This document shows, one piece after another, positions 34,801-42,000 of a DNA stretch of 60,112 nucleotides. Both the position numbers and the translations under genes were made by a program. This DNA is from an uncultured Prevotellaceae bacterium (lineage in GTDB: Bacteria; Bacteroidota; Bacteroidia; Bacteroidales; Muribaculaceae), in contig CALEJB010000016.1 in the NCBI GenBank assembly GCA_937898675.1, positions 1 to 60,112 on the forward strand, written 5' to 3'. How positions within the stretch are numbered: position 1 is the first letter of the stretch; each line of letters begins with the position of its first letter. The notes beneath the pieces are model-generated. The model had not been told where the DNA came from. It did not search any database and saw only the letters and a list, made by a program, of their open reading frames with translations.

Positions 34801-35138
34801 GCATTGACGTCCATGTCAAAGTCCAGACGAGAGGTCTCGGCAAGCTGCAGGTTCACACCCTCGGCAACGCGGGGCTGATAGCCCACGTAGGTGGCCTCGA
34901 CACGGTAGGGACCGCCGGGGCGCATGCCCTGGATGGTGTAGCGGCCATCGATGTTGGTGACGGCGTGATACTTGGTGCCCGACGGCTGGTGAACAGCCGT
35001 GATGGTGGCGCCAATCATCGCCTGACTGGTCTCGTCGGTCACGACACCCGACAGCGTCGAGGTCGTCACCTGAGCACTCGCCGACAATGCCACGAACAGC
35101 ATTGCCAGCATCGCGAGTAACTTTACTTGTTTCAACAT
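31854..35138 (-). CDS. Oar-like TonB-dependent outer-membrane receptor
   Basis: 1094 aa from MLKQVKLLAML (35138), which gives a normal signal peptide ending SASAQ; the longer frame includes untranslated leader. A carboxypeptidase-like regulatory domain (~25-110, GVVTDETSQAMIGATI, TNIDGRYTI) precedes a plug (~110-230, TNITNEQITEMPNVSRS) and a long 22-strand barrel. NFIGGGVNAITKSGTNTFKG marks the Oar-like subgroup. It imports or exports an unknown large substrate with TonB energy. A long structured leader lies upstream. Confidence 0.92.
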   Translation of the reverse strand: MLKQVKLLAMLAMLFVALSASAQVTTSTLSGVVTDETSQAMIGATITAVHQPSGTKYHAVTNIDGRYTIQGMRPGGPYRVEATYVGYQPRVAEGVNLQLAETSRLDFDMDVNASTLGEVVVQGVGSKFQTEKTGAATNITNEQITEMPNVSRSLTALTRLSPYGGNGMTFSGVDGRTANFTVDGANFNNNFGLSDNLPGGGNPISIEAIQEMQVVISPYDVRQTNFIGGGVNAITKSGTNTFKGNAYIYHRNENMRGDAVDRVQIGQAREKMQVTTYGLSLGGPIIKDKLFFFVNGEITKQPTIVNTWVASKDGVAEPDRYISRTSLADLEYVKDFVYNKYGYDTGSYTDFPADESNKKLLVRLDWNVNDMHHLSLRYNYTKNLYWQNPNASSMDGGTRMANARISQQSFSFANSMYGMENLVHTFAVNLNSRLSDELSNEFLATWSKLDDIRSSNSDEFPFIDITMTDEDGNTDNYMALGYELFTWNNAVHNTIWNMRDNLTWYKGNHKLMGGLTFEHQMADNQYMRNGTGYYRYNSIQDFVTGAAPEVVCLTYGYGGETKPAARVQFNKFGIYAQDEWNVTDRFKLNYGLRIDGLFFNNGDLITNNAIKDLTYYDDKGNERHIDTGKWPSSNLIIQPRVGFIYDVNGDKSLKLRGGTGLFSGRLPLVFFTNMPTNGGLVQYQAQLNAKNTDMSQFAGGLVVDANGKATIAALRDKLFSMGYPQEVDPSMGTVPSSICGVDPDFKMPMVWKTSLAVDYQLPVSFPFTATVEGIFNKTINGVTISDWSIPTAAGFARFNGVDNRPIYPAGFRTETKAFMLENTSRGYGWTANVTLNARPADWLSVMAAYTHTVSKEVTGMPGSAAESAFTYVPTSEGPNHIRLHNSQYVTPDRFVASLTGHDRSGNHYGLMWEAWRGGYKYSYMMVNDMNGDGYNYDALFIPTDEQVANGEFRFVSEGDKTRFMDYVHNSDYLSKHQGEYAEGYSVYSPWVNRVYFSYKHDFSFKVGSTKHTLQLSLDVNNLLNLFNSKWGVSKYLNPEIGSDPRILKYEGVDADGYATFSTPGSISGATQTFVRNKAIGQCWDASIGIKYIFN

Positions 35139-35210
35139 ACTGAATGTTTTTAAAAAATGAATATAAAAAGATGAATAAAATAAATAATAATGTACTATGA
35201 TATAAAGCGA

Positions 35211-35375
35211 CAGCGCCGCGTCAAAGGGGCATTCGCCCAAATTGACGCGGCGCTGTTATGCGTTGTGGCAGCGATAGTTACCTGCATCGAGAGGCACTTG
35301 TGCTTAATAGCCTCACCGAAGCACTTTTTCCTATAATGTATGCCGAAGGGGTTCAACATATCAGTTGCTGCTTAC
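35211..35375 (-). promoter_or_regulatory. Structured 5' leader with H-type pseudoknot upstream of the TonB receptor
   Basis: Transcription from the promoter at 35382-35411 gives a ~240-nt leader. Inside it 35291-35295 pairs with 35310-35314 (5 bp) while 35300-35305 pairs with 35319-35324 (6 bp): interleaved stems joined by three 4-nt loops, an H-type pseudoknot. Further on a 14-bp perfect GC-rich stem (35211-35224 with 35242-35255) precedes the AT-rich stretch before the ATG. This layout suggests cis-regulation such as a riboswitch with an expression platform, or a separate ncRNA. It matches no family I can name. Confidence 0.5.
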
Positions 35376-35381
35376 GGGGGA

Positions 35382-35411
35382 CAAAATTAACACCTTTTTC
35401 CGAAACTGCAA
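35382..35411 (-). promoter_or_regulatory. Promoter of the TonB receptor-OB lipoprotein operon
   Basis: Minus-strand TAATTTTG (35382-35389) with TTG exactly 19 bp upstream (35409-35411). Confidence 0.7.
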
Positions 35412-35547
35412 GCATGATTTTTGACAAATTTAGAAATTTAATCGCATTAAGTTAAAATTCACATTTCGGCCGCCACGGCACCACACCCCGCCAAACAAAC
35501 GAATCTCATCGGACAACCGTGATTTTCAAACAACCATAACAACATTG

Positions 35548-35620
35548 AACAACCAATACAACATATCTTTTTAGCCTGCGGCAGCCTGTTTTTATATAAA
35601 AACAAGTTGTACTGGTTGTT
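35548..35620. repeat. Long inverted repeat behind ruvC with nested palindrome
   Basis: AACAACCAATACAAC (35548-35562) is an inverse complement of 35606-35620 with one mismatch. Within the loop TGTTTTTATATAAAAACA (35587-35604) is a perfect 18-bp palindrome. It begins at the ruvC stop and may serve as its terminator; a mobile-element trace is possible. Confidence 0.5.
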
Positions 35621-36221
35621 ATTCGTTGTTCTTGTTGTTTGACGGCCCGCTGTGGGTTGAGACCCGGTCGGGGTGCTGGGCGATAAAGGTTTTCCACGAC
35701 TTGGCGCCGGAGGAGGGGAAGGGCTTGTTGCGCTCATAGAAGTGGCACAATGCAGCGGCGAGGGCGTCGGTGGCGTCGAGCAGGCGCGGCATGTCGTCGT
35801 CGGGGATGTGGAGCGTGCGCTGCAGCATCATCGCCACCTGTTCCTTGCTGGCGGCGCCGTTGCCGGTGATGGCCATCTTGATTTTGCGCGGCTCATACTC
35901 GGCGATGGGGATGTCGCGGTTGAGCGCCGCCACCATCGCTACGCCCTGGGCGCGGCCCAGCTTGAGCATGGACTGCACATTCTTGCCATAGAACGGTGCC
36001 TCGATGGCCATCTCGTCGGGCAGGTACTCCCCTATCACACCCGACACACGCTCATAGATGTGGCGCAGGCGCATGTAGTGGTCCTCCATGCGGCTCAACT
36101 GCAGCACACCCATCACGATGAGCTGCGGCGTCTTGCCGTTCACCCCCAGCAGCGCATAACCCATCACATTAGTGCCCGGGTCAATGCCGATGATGATATT
36201 CTCAAATTCCTTCTTCTCCAC
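35619..36221 (-). CDS. ruvC: Crossover junction endodeoxyribonuclease RuvC
   Basis: 200 aa with a GTG start (36221). The RNase H-fold active site is complete: D14 in IGIDPG, E74 in AIEAPFYGK, D149 and D152 in LLDATDAL. It resolves Holliday junctions with RuvAB. The Ser/Asn-rich tail (~175-200) is extra. TACCTTTG (36228-36235) ends only 6 bp before the GTG, and no alternative start retains the first catalytic Asp, so the mRNA appears leaderless. Confidence 0.95.
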   Translation of the reverse strand: MEKKEFENIIIGIDPGTNVMGYALLGVNGKTPQLIVMGVLQLSRMEDHYMRLRHIYERVSGVIGEYLPDEMAIEAPFYGKNVQSMLKLGRAQGVAMVAALNRDIPIAEYEPRKIKMAITGNGAASKEQVAMMLQRTLHIPDDDMPRLLDATDALAAALCHFYERNKPFPSSGAKSWKTFIAQHPDRVSTHSGPSNNKNNE

Positions 36222-36227
36222 AGGTTA

Positions 36228-36258
36228 CAAAGGTAATACTTTTTTGCAAGCAGAGCAA
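36228..36258 (-). promoter_or_regulatory. Promoter of ruvC
   Basis: Minus-strand TACCTTTG (36228-36235), 20-bp spacer, TTG (36256-36258). Transcription would start at or within a base or two of the GTG codon. Confidence 0.65.
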
Positions 36259-36281
36259 GTGCCCGATTGGGCAGGGCGGGG

Positions 36282-39200
36282 TTACCAGTTGCCGTTGAGG
36301 AGGTAGTCGATGAGCGACGAGATGTCGCTGGCATCGATGGCGCCGTTGTTGTCGCAGTCGGCGTTGGTCATGACGACAGGGGCGCCGTTGAGCAGGTGGT
36401 CGATGAGGGCGGAAATGTCGGCGGGGTCAACCTCGCCGTTGCCGTCGATGTCGCCGCGCAGGGGCTCGACATACTTCTCGACCACGAGTTTGCCGGCGCT
36501 CAGGTAGAGCGTGAGGTTGTATTTGCCTGTGGCGATGCGGAACGAATTCTCGCCTGCCACCACGGGGAGCGGGGTGCCCATGTTGTCCTCGGTCACGGGA
36601 TAGTTCTGGGCGGCGGCGCCCATGCGCTTGCCGGCTATCGCGGTCCAGTCGCTGGCGCTGGCGGCCAGGGCGGTGGAGAAGCTAAAGTAGCTGTATCCGT
36701 TGGCGGGTCCCGCGAAGGTGACGGTGGCGGTGTAGCGCTCGCCGTTGGCGGTGGTCATCGCCAGACCGTTGTCGGCGGCCCAGCCGCGGCTGTTGATATT
36801 GCCCAGCACATACACGTCGTCAAACAGCGCGCTACCGCCTGAGGCGCCGGCGTTGCGCGGTGTGACGTCGAGGTAGGTGTCGGCGGCATCGTAGTTGAAG
36901 CCCGTCATCGCGCCGTCGGGGTAGATGAAGAACATGTCGCGCCGGCAGTTGATGGTGGCGGTCTGGTTCTCAAATCCGCCGTCGCCGTTGTTGAAAATCA
37001 CGTTCAGTTCGTCGGCATCGGCGTGCAGGCGGTACCACTCGGTGTCGTTGACGATGACCTTGTCGAGCGCGCTAATCTTGGTGCCGGGCCAACTGCTGCC
37101 GGTGACGCTGGTGCCGTCGGCCTTCCACGCCCACATGCTGGCGCCGGCCATGCTGCTCTTGACATAGACGCTGATGCCCTGCGGGGCCTCGGGGGCAATG
37201 GTATATACATAGTCCTCGACATTCTCGACCAAGCCGTTGTGTAGCACGCCCACCCTGAGGGTAGCGCTCTCGTCAAGGGTGAGGCTCGTGGAGGCGGTGA
37301 CGGCCGTGCTGGCGGTGTCGGGGACAGTGCCGTCGAGGGTATAGACCAGCGTGGTGCCCGGCTTGCTGGGCGCCACCGTGAGGGTGACGCTGCCTGCATA
37401 GGTGCCCGCGGGCTTGCTCACGACGGGATAGCCCAGAATGGCGCCGCTCTTGCCCACATGGCGCCAGTCGATGCCGCTGGTGATGTACAGGCGATAGTTG
37501 TCACCGCTCTGCACCAGCGAGTAGCCGCTGGGGGTGCCGTTGGAGGTGGCGCCGCCCAGCTGCAGGTACAGGCTGCCGCGGGTGCCCTGCGTCTCGATGA
37601 TGTAGCCGCCATTGCTCTCCTGCTGGGTGACGATGGGGCTCTGGTTGTGTACGCCGGCGGCGCGGCGGGCGCGGATGCAGTTGGTCATCTGCTCGGTGTA
37701 GGCGTTGTAGTGCTTGTAGAGGATGCAGGGCGTGCCGGGCATGGCCAGGATAAAGGCGTTGGCGGCCATCACGTTGTTCTTGAGGCAGTCGTAGTTGTTG
37801 TTGCGGCCCGTGTCGTGGTTGTCGATAAAGGTGACGGCATAGCGCTGGTAGTTGGGGTCGGCGCTCAAGCCCTTGTCGTTGAGGGCGCTCCAGTTGCCGT
37901 TGAAGGCGCTATTGATGGGATACTTCAACGAAAAGTCAAACACGGCGCTCTGGATGGCGCCGTCCACCTTGGTGCCGTCGAGCCACCAGCGCAGGGTGTT
38001 GGCATTGCCGTCCCAGTACTCGCCCACCGAGAACGTGGGCTGGCTGTAGGCATTGTACATGCCAGTGTAGTAGGCGGCATAGCCCTTGCTCATGTCGTAG
38101 CGGAAGCCGTCGTAACCCAGTTCGTCGATGAGGAACTTGGTGTAGGCCTTGCAGTTGTTTTGCACGTTGGAGCGGGTGTGGTCCAGGTCGCGCGCGCCAT
38201 CAAAGTCCTCGCCCTCGTCGGGGGCGCCCGAGGCGGCATAGCCCGCGGCGGTGCACTCGTCGGTGCTGCAGATGTCGGCAAGCGACCACGAGAGGCTGTA
38301 GGTGTCGCCCGTGACGGGCCCCGTGACACTCTCGTTGGGGAAGTCCACCCAGCCGCTGCGGCCAGCCTTGTGGTTGATGACCACATCGCCCATGATGGAA
38401 GTGCCGCGGCGCTTGAAGGCCTGAATCATGTCAACGAGCTGGGCCTGCGTGCCAAAGCACGAGTTGTGCCTGAGCCAATAGACGGGGACATAGCCCATGG
38501 TCTGGGCGGTGCCGCTGGCATCGACGCTGGCCGAGTTGGGCACCCAGATGATGTCGAAGGCCTGGCTCAGTTCCTGGGCCCTGTCAGTGAGGGCGGTCCA
38601 GCGCGTGGCATCGTAACTGTCCCAATAAAATCCCTGCAGCATCACGCCGCCATAGTTGGCGGGCCAGCCGCGGCCCGAGGGCGGTGCGGAGTGGCCAGTA
38701 ATGACTGCCGTGCGGTCGGCAATGTTGACGGTGATGTCGTAGGTGCCTGCGGGAATGCGGAAGGCCGCGCTGGTGTTAGTGCCCATGGCGTTGAGGCCGA
38801 TGGGCGAGCCCAGCGTCGAGGCGGTCACCCAAAAGTCGCCGTCGCTCACGGGCGTCAGGCGATAGGGCTCGATGGCGGCCCAGTCGTCGCTGGCGTCGGC
38901 CAGCATGGCGGTGAACGAGAAATAGCTCACGTTGGCATCGTCGGCGGCATGCTCGCCGTTGAACACGACATTGGCAGCGGTGAAGACATTGCCGTCGGCG
39001 GTGGCCATCTCAATGCCGCTGCTGGGGTCCCAGGCGTTGCCGCCTGCCTCGCCCAATATATAAAGGTGCTCCACCGTGGGCTCGGGGCCGGGAGCGCCCT
39101 GCTTGGCAACGGTGAACGTGTTGTTGCCGCCGTCGAAGGTGAATGAGTAATGGCCCGCCGCAGTGATGACAAAGGAGTTGTTGCCCTGGCCGGAATAGGC

Positions 39201-39500
39201 GGTGTAGGCAGCGCCGGGCGCAACCACGGTGCCGTTGCTCACCGGGCCCAGGCGATAGTTGCCAAAGGTCGCCCAGTCGTCGGCCGTGGAGCACAGGCGG
39301 GTGGCAAACACAAAGTAGGCAGTCGAGACAATGTCGGCCTCGGCGGTGTAGGTGTTATTGCCGGCAGCGGTCATCTCAAGGCCGGCGTTGGTCTTCCATC
39401 CGCCAAAGGGGGCGTCGCCCACGATATACATGGCGGCACTGGCCTGCAAGCCAATCACGGCAACAGCAAGGGATGCCAGCAGTGTCAAGGTTCTTCTCAT
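36282..39500 (-). CDS. Secreted GH13 alpha-amylase with SusF-like and starch-binding modules and dockerin
   Basis: 1072 aa. Signal peptide to ~residue 22; two SusE/F-like beta modules (~24-135 and ~143-270, each MYIVGDA/LYILGEA at the start); GH13 catalytic barrel (~283-690) with conserved DVVINH (372-377), nucleophile D469 in DGFRYD, acid/base E494 in SVGEYWDG and D563 in FIDNHD; an Ig-like linker with VYTLDGTVP; a CBM26-like module (VYVKSSMAGASMWAWK); another SusE/F-like module; and a terminal dockerin (GDIDGNGEVDPADISALI, CDNNGAIDASDISS). It hydrolyses alpha-1,4-glucans outside the cell. No susCD pair is adjacent. TAACTTTG (39598-39605) is its likely promoter. Confidence 0.93.
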   Translation of the reverse strand: MRRTLTLLASLAVAVIGLQASAAMYIVGDAPFGGWKTNAGLEMTAAGNNTYTAEADIVSTAYFVFATRLCSTADDWATFGNYRLGPVSNGTVVAPGAAYTAYSGQGNNSFVITAAGHYSFTFDGGNNTFTVAKQGAPGPEPTVEHLYILGEAGGNAWDPSSGIEMATADGNVFTAANVVFNGEHAADDANVSYFSFTAMLADASDDWAAIEPYRLTPVSDGDFWVTASTLGSPIGLNAMGTNTSAAFRIPAGTYDITVNIADRTAVITGHSAPPSGRGWPANYGGVMLQGFYWDSYDATRWTALTDRAQELSQAFDIIWVPNSASVDASGTAQTMGYVPVYWLRHNSCFGTQAQLVDMIQAFKRRGTSIMGDVVINHKAGRSGWVDFPNESVTGPVTGDTYSLSWSLADICSTDECTAAGYAASGAPDEGEDFDGARDLDHTRSNVQNNCKAYTKFLIDELGYDGFRYDMSKGYAAYYTGMYNAYSQPTFSVGEYWDGNANTLRWWLDGTKVDGAIQSAVFDFSLKYPINSAFNGNWSALNDKGLSADPNYQRYAVTFIDNHDTGRNNNYDCLKNNVMAANAFILAMPGTPCILYKHYNAYTEQMTNCIRARRAAGVHNQSPIVTQQESNGGYIIETQGTRGSLYLQLGGATSNGTPSGYSLVQSGDNYRLYITSGIDWRHVGKSGAILGYPVVSKPAGTYAGSVTLTVAPSKPGTTLVYTLDGTVPDTASTAVTASTSLTLDESATLRVGVLHNGLVENVEDYVYTIAPEAPQGISVYVKSSMAGASMWAWKADGTSVTGSSWPGTKISALDKVIVNDTEWYRLHADADELNVIFNNGDGGFENQTATINCRRDMFFIYPDGAMTGFNYDAADTYLDVTPRNAGASGGSALFDDVYVLGNINSRGWAADNGLAMTTANGERYTATVTFAGPANGYSYFSFSTALAASASDWTAIAGKRMGAAAQNYPVTEDNMGTPLPVVAGENSFRIATGKYNLTLYLSAGKLVVEKYVEPLRGDIDGNGEVDPADISALIDHLLNGAPVVMTNADCDNNGAIDASDISSLIDYLLNGNW

Positions 39501-39597
39501 CGGTTTTGTCGTTTATTAGTTGATCATGTCGAGGATTGCGACCGCGAGGCATGGCGGTCTGATTGACGGCGGCACAGCCGTCAGGGTTTCTTGTCCC

Positions 39598-39605
39598 CAA
39601 AGTTA
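39598..39605 (-). promoter_or_regulatory. -7 box of the amylase gene
   Basis: Minus-strand TAACTTTG about 97 bp upstream of the amylase ATG. The 271-bp gap 39501-39771 otherwise holds only this and the divergent HAD promoter. Confidence 0.5.
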
Positions 39606-39734
39606 GGCAATTATCAATCAACACCCTGCCCCGCTCAAGGGCAAACGGCGCAAAAAAAATGTGCAAACGATTGCATCACGGTCCCGCTCCACAACAAGGG
39701 CGTGGCGCGATTAGAATAATTCGTGAAAAATCAC

Positions 39735-39742
39735 TACCTTTG
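39735..39742 (+). promoter_or_regulatory. -7 box of the HAD phosphatase gene
   Basis: TACCTTTG, 29 bp before the ATG at 39772. Confidence 0.6.
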
Positions 39743-39771
39743 CGGCGATTAAAACATGACACAACGCAACG

Positions 39772-40440
39772 ATGAAACAACTGGTGATATTTGACCTTGA
39801 CGGCACGCTGCTCAACACCATCGAAGACCTGGGGCAGGCTGCCAACCACGCGCTGGAGCGCAACGGCTATGCCACCCACAGCATTGCCAGTTACCCCTAC
39901 TTTGTGGGCAACGGCGTTCGGCGCCTGATGACGCGCGTGCTGCCCGAGGACGCCCGCGACGATGACACCGTGGACCGCGTGCTCGCCGACTTCATCGACT
40001 TTTACAACGACCACTGCACCGACCGCACCAAGCCCTACAACGGCATGCCCGAACTGCTGCAGGAACTGCAGAGCATGGGCGTGGCCATGGCGGTGGCGAG
40101 CAACAAGTACCAACTGGCGACCGACAAAATCATCGCCCACTGCTTCCCCGACATCGAGTTTGTGGCCGTGGAAGGGCACCGCGAGGGCGTGAATGTGAAA
40201 CCCGACCCGTCGGTGATTTTCAATGTGCTCGCCCAGGCCCGCGTGGCCAAGGCCGACACCCTGCTCGTTGGCGACAGCGGCGTGGACATGGAGGCGGCGC
40301 GCAGGGCGTGTATCGACTCGGTGGGCGTGACATGGGGATTCCGCAGCAAGAAGGAACTCGTTGAGTACCAGGCCAACGCCATTGTCAACAACCCCGCCGA
40401 CATCATCGGCATCGTCAAGGACGGCATCGGCATCTCATAG
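39772..40440 (+). CDS. HAD-family phosphatase, phosphoglycolate phosphatase-like
   Basis: 222 aa. HAD motif I FDLDGTLLNT (nucleophile and acid Asp), motif II MAVASNK, motif III lysine in VKPDPS, and motif IV VGDSGVDMEAA are all present, with a helical cap between I and II. Family members such as Gph and PGMB act on small phosphate esters. Phosphoglycolate is the default guess. Monocistronic, with a terminator hairpin downstream. Confidence 0.9.
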   Translation: MKQLVIFDLDGTLLNTIEDLGQAANHALERNGYATHSIASYPYFVGNGVRRLMTRVLPEDARDDDTVDRVLADFIDFYNDHCTDRTKPYNGMPELLQELQSMGVAMAVASNKYQLATDKIIAHCFPDIEFVAVEGHREGVNVKPDPSVIFNVLAQARVAKADTLLVGDSGVDMEAARRACIDSVGVTWGFRSKKELVEYQANAIVNNPADIIGIVKDGIGIS

Positions 40441-40466
40441 CCATCGAGCAACCGGTCACCACACGA

Positions 40467-40504
40467 AACACCCGGGACGGCCATTGCAGGCAGTTCCGGG
40501 TGTT
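40467..40504. terminator. Hairpin between convergent HAD and asnS genes
   Basis: AACACCCGG pairs with CCGGGTGTT across 40467-40504, in the 88-bp gap between convergent genes. Confidence 0.6.
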
Positions 40505-40528
40505 GATGTCTGGAATCCGATAAACGGT

Positions 40529-41923
40529 TTAGAACTCGGCGTTGTTCGGGGTGCGCGGGAAGGGGATGACGTCGCGGATGTTGGCCATGCCCGTCACAAA
40601 CAGGATGAGGCGCTCAAAGCCCAGTCCAAAGCCGCTGTGAGGCACGGTGCCAAAGCGGCGTGTGTCGAGATACCACCACATGTCCTTCATGGGGATGCTG
40701 CGGCGGTCAATCTCGGCCAGGAGCTTGTCGTAGTCGGCCTCACGCTCGCTGCCGCCAATGATCTCGCCAATCATGGGGAACAGCACATCCATGGCGCGCA
40801 CGGTCTTGCCGTCCTCGTTCTGCTTCATGTAGAAGGCCTTGATGTCGCGCGGATAGTTGGTGAGGATGACCGGACGCTTGAAGTGCTGCTCCACGAGGTA
40901 GCGCTCGTGCTCGCTCTGCAGGTCAATGCCCCATTCCACGGGGAACTCAAACTTCTTCTTGCTCTGCTTGAGGATTTCGATGCCCTCGGTGTAGTCGAGG
41001 CGCACAAACGGCTGCTCGAGCACGCCGTTGAGGCGCTCGATGAGCGTGTTGTCATACATCTTGTTCAGGAACTCGATGTCGTCCTTGCAGTGCTCAAGGG
41101 CATAGCTGATGCAGAACTTGATGAACTCCTCGGCCAGGTCCATGTTGTCGGTGATGTCATAGAAAGCCATCTCGGGCTCAATCATCCAGAACTCGGCCAG
41201 GTGGCGCGGGGTGTTGCTGTTCTCGGCGCGGAAGGTGGGGCCAAAGGTGTAAATCTGTCCCAGCGCGGTGGCGCCAAGTTCGCCCTCCAGCTGTCCCGAC
41301 ACGGTCAGGCTGGCGGGTTTGCCAAAAAAGTCCTTCGTGTAGTCGGTCTTGCCGTCCTCGCCCTTGGGCAGGTCGCCCAGGTTGAGAGTGGTCACCTGGA
41401 ACATGTCGCCGGCGCCCTCACAATCACTGCCCGTGATGAGCGGCGTGTTGAGGTAGAAGAAGCCCTTGTCGTTGAAGAACTTGTGGATGGCAAATGCCAA
41501 GTGGTGACGGATGCGGAAGACGGCGCCAAAGGTGTTGGTGCGCATCCTCAAGTGAGCGATAGTGCGCAGGAACTCCAGCGTGTGGCCTTTCTTCTGCAGG
41601 GGATATTTCTCGGGGTCGGCGGTGCCGTAGATTTCGATGGTCTGGGCCTGCACCTCAACGGTCTGGCCCTTGCCCTGCGACTGCACGAGCTGTCCCTCGA
41701 CATGGAGGCTGGCGCCGGTGGTGATGGGGCGCAGCTCCTCCTCGCTGAATTTTTCAAGGTCAACGACAATCTGCAGGTTGTTGATAGTGGTGCCGTCGTT
41801 CAAGGCGACAAACTGCACAAACTTGTTACCGCGCCTGCTGCGCACCCAGCCCTTGACGCATACCTGCTGGCCCACCAGTGCGGGGTCAAAGATATCAACA
41901 ATTCTTGTTCGTTTCAAAGCCAT
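40529..41923 (-). CDS. asnS: Asparaginyl-tRNA synthetase
   Basis: 464 aa, standard length. An N-terminal OB-fold anticodon-binding domain (QQVCVKGWVRSRRGNKFVQF) is followed by a class II catalytic core: motif 2 region FRAENSNTPRHLAEFWMIEPE and motif 3 GFGLGFERLILFVTGMANIRD. The PFPRTP C-terminus is typical of AsnRS rather than AspRS. It charges tRNA-Asn in translation. Confidence 0.96.
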   Translation of the reverse strand: MALKRTRIVDIFDPALVGQQVCVKGWVRSRRGNKFVQFVALNDGTTINNLQIVVDLEKFSEEELRPITTGASLHVEGQLVQSQGKGQTVEVQAQTIEIYGTADPEKYPLQKKGHTLEFLRTIAHLRMRTNTFGAVFRIRHHLAFAIHKFFNDKGFFYLNTPLITGSDCEGAGDMFQVTTLNLGDLPKGEDGKTDYTKDFFGKPASLTVSGQLEGELGATALGQIYTFGPTFRAENSNTPRHLAEFWMIEPEMAFYDITDNMDLAEEFIKFCISYALEHCKDDIEFLNKMYDNTLIERLNGVLEQPFVRLDYTEGIEILKQSKKKFEFPVEWGIDLQSEHERYLVEQHFKRPVILTNYPRDIKAFYMKQNEDGKTVRAMDVLFPMIGEIIGGSEREADYDKLLAEIDRRSIPMKDMWWYLDTRRFGTVPHSGFGLGFERLILFVTGMANIRDVIPFPRTPNNAEF

Positions 41924-42000
41924 TATAATAATGTGTAATCAATAAAAATTCACATCAGCCGCCCGCCGGCTGCCGCCCGCGGGCAACTGACAATATATGT

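Noticed and set aside
32106..35120. 1004-codon plus-strand frame opposite the TonB receptor
   Set aside because: GC-rich coding DNA leaves the opposite strand open; the receptor frame has clear plug and barrel features and this one has none.
35211..35375. Cobalamin riboswitch upstream of the TonB receptor
   Set aside because: No B12-box-like conserved segment is visible, and the pseudoknot geometry does not fit the cobalamin class.
36282..39500. A cellulosome, suggested by the dockerins
   Set aside because: There is no cohesin, scaffoldin or cellulase in the window; the proteins are an amylase and adhesin-like LRRs.
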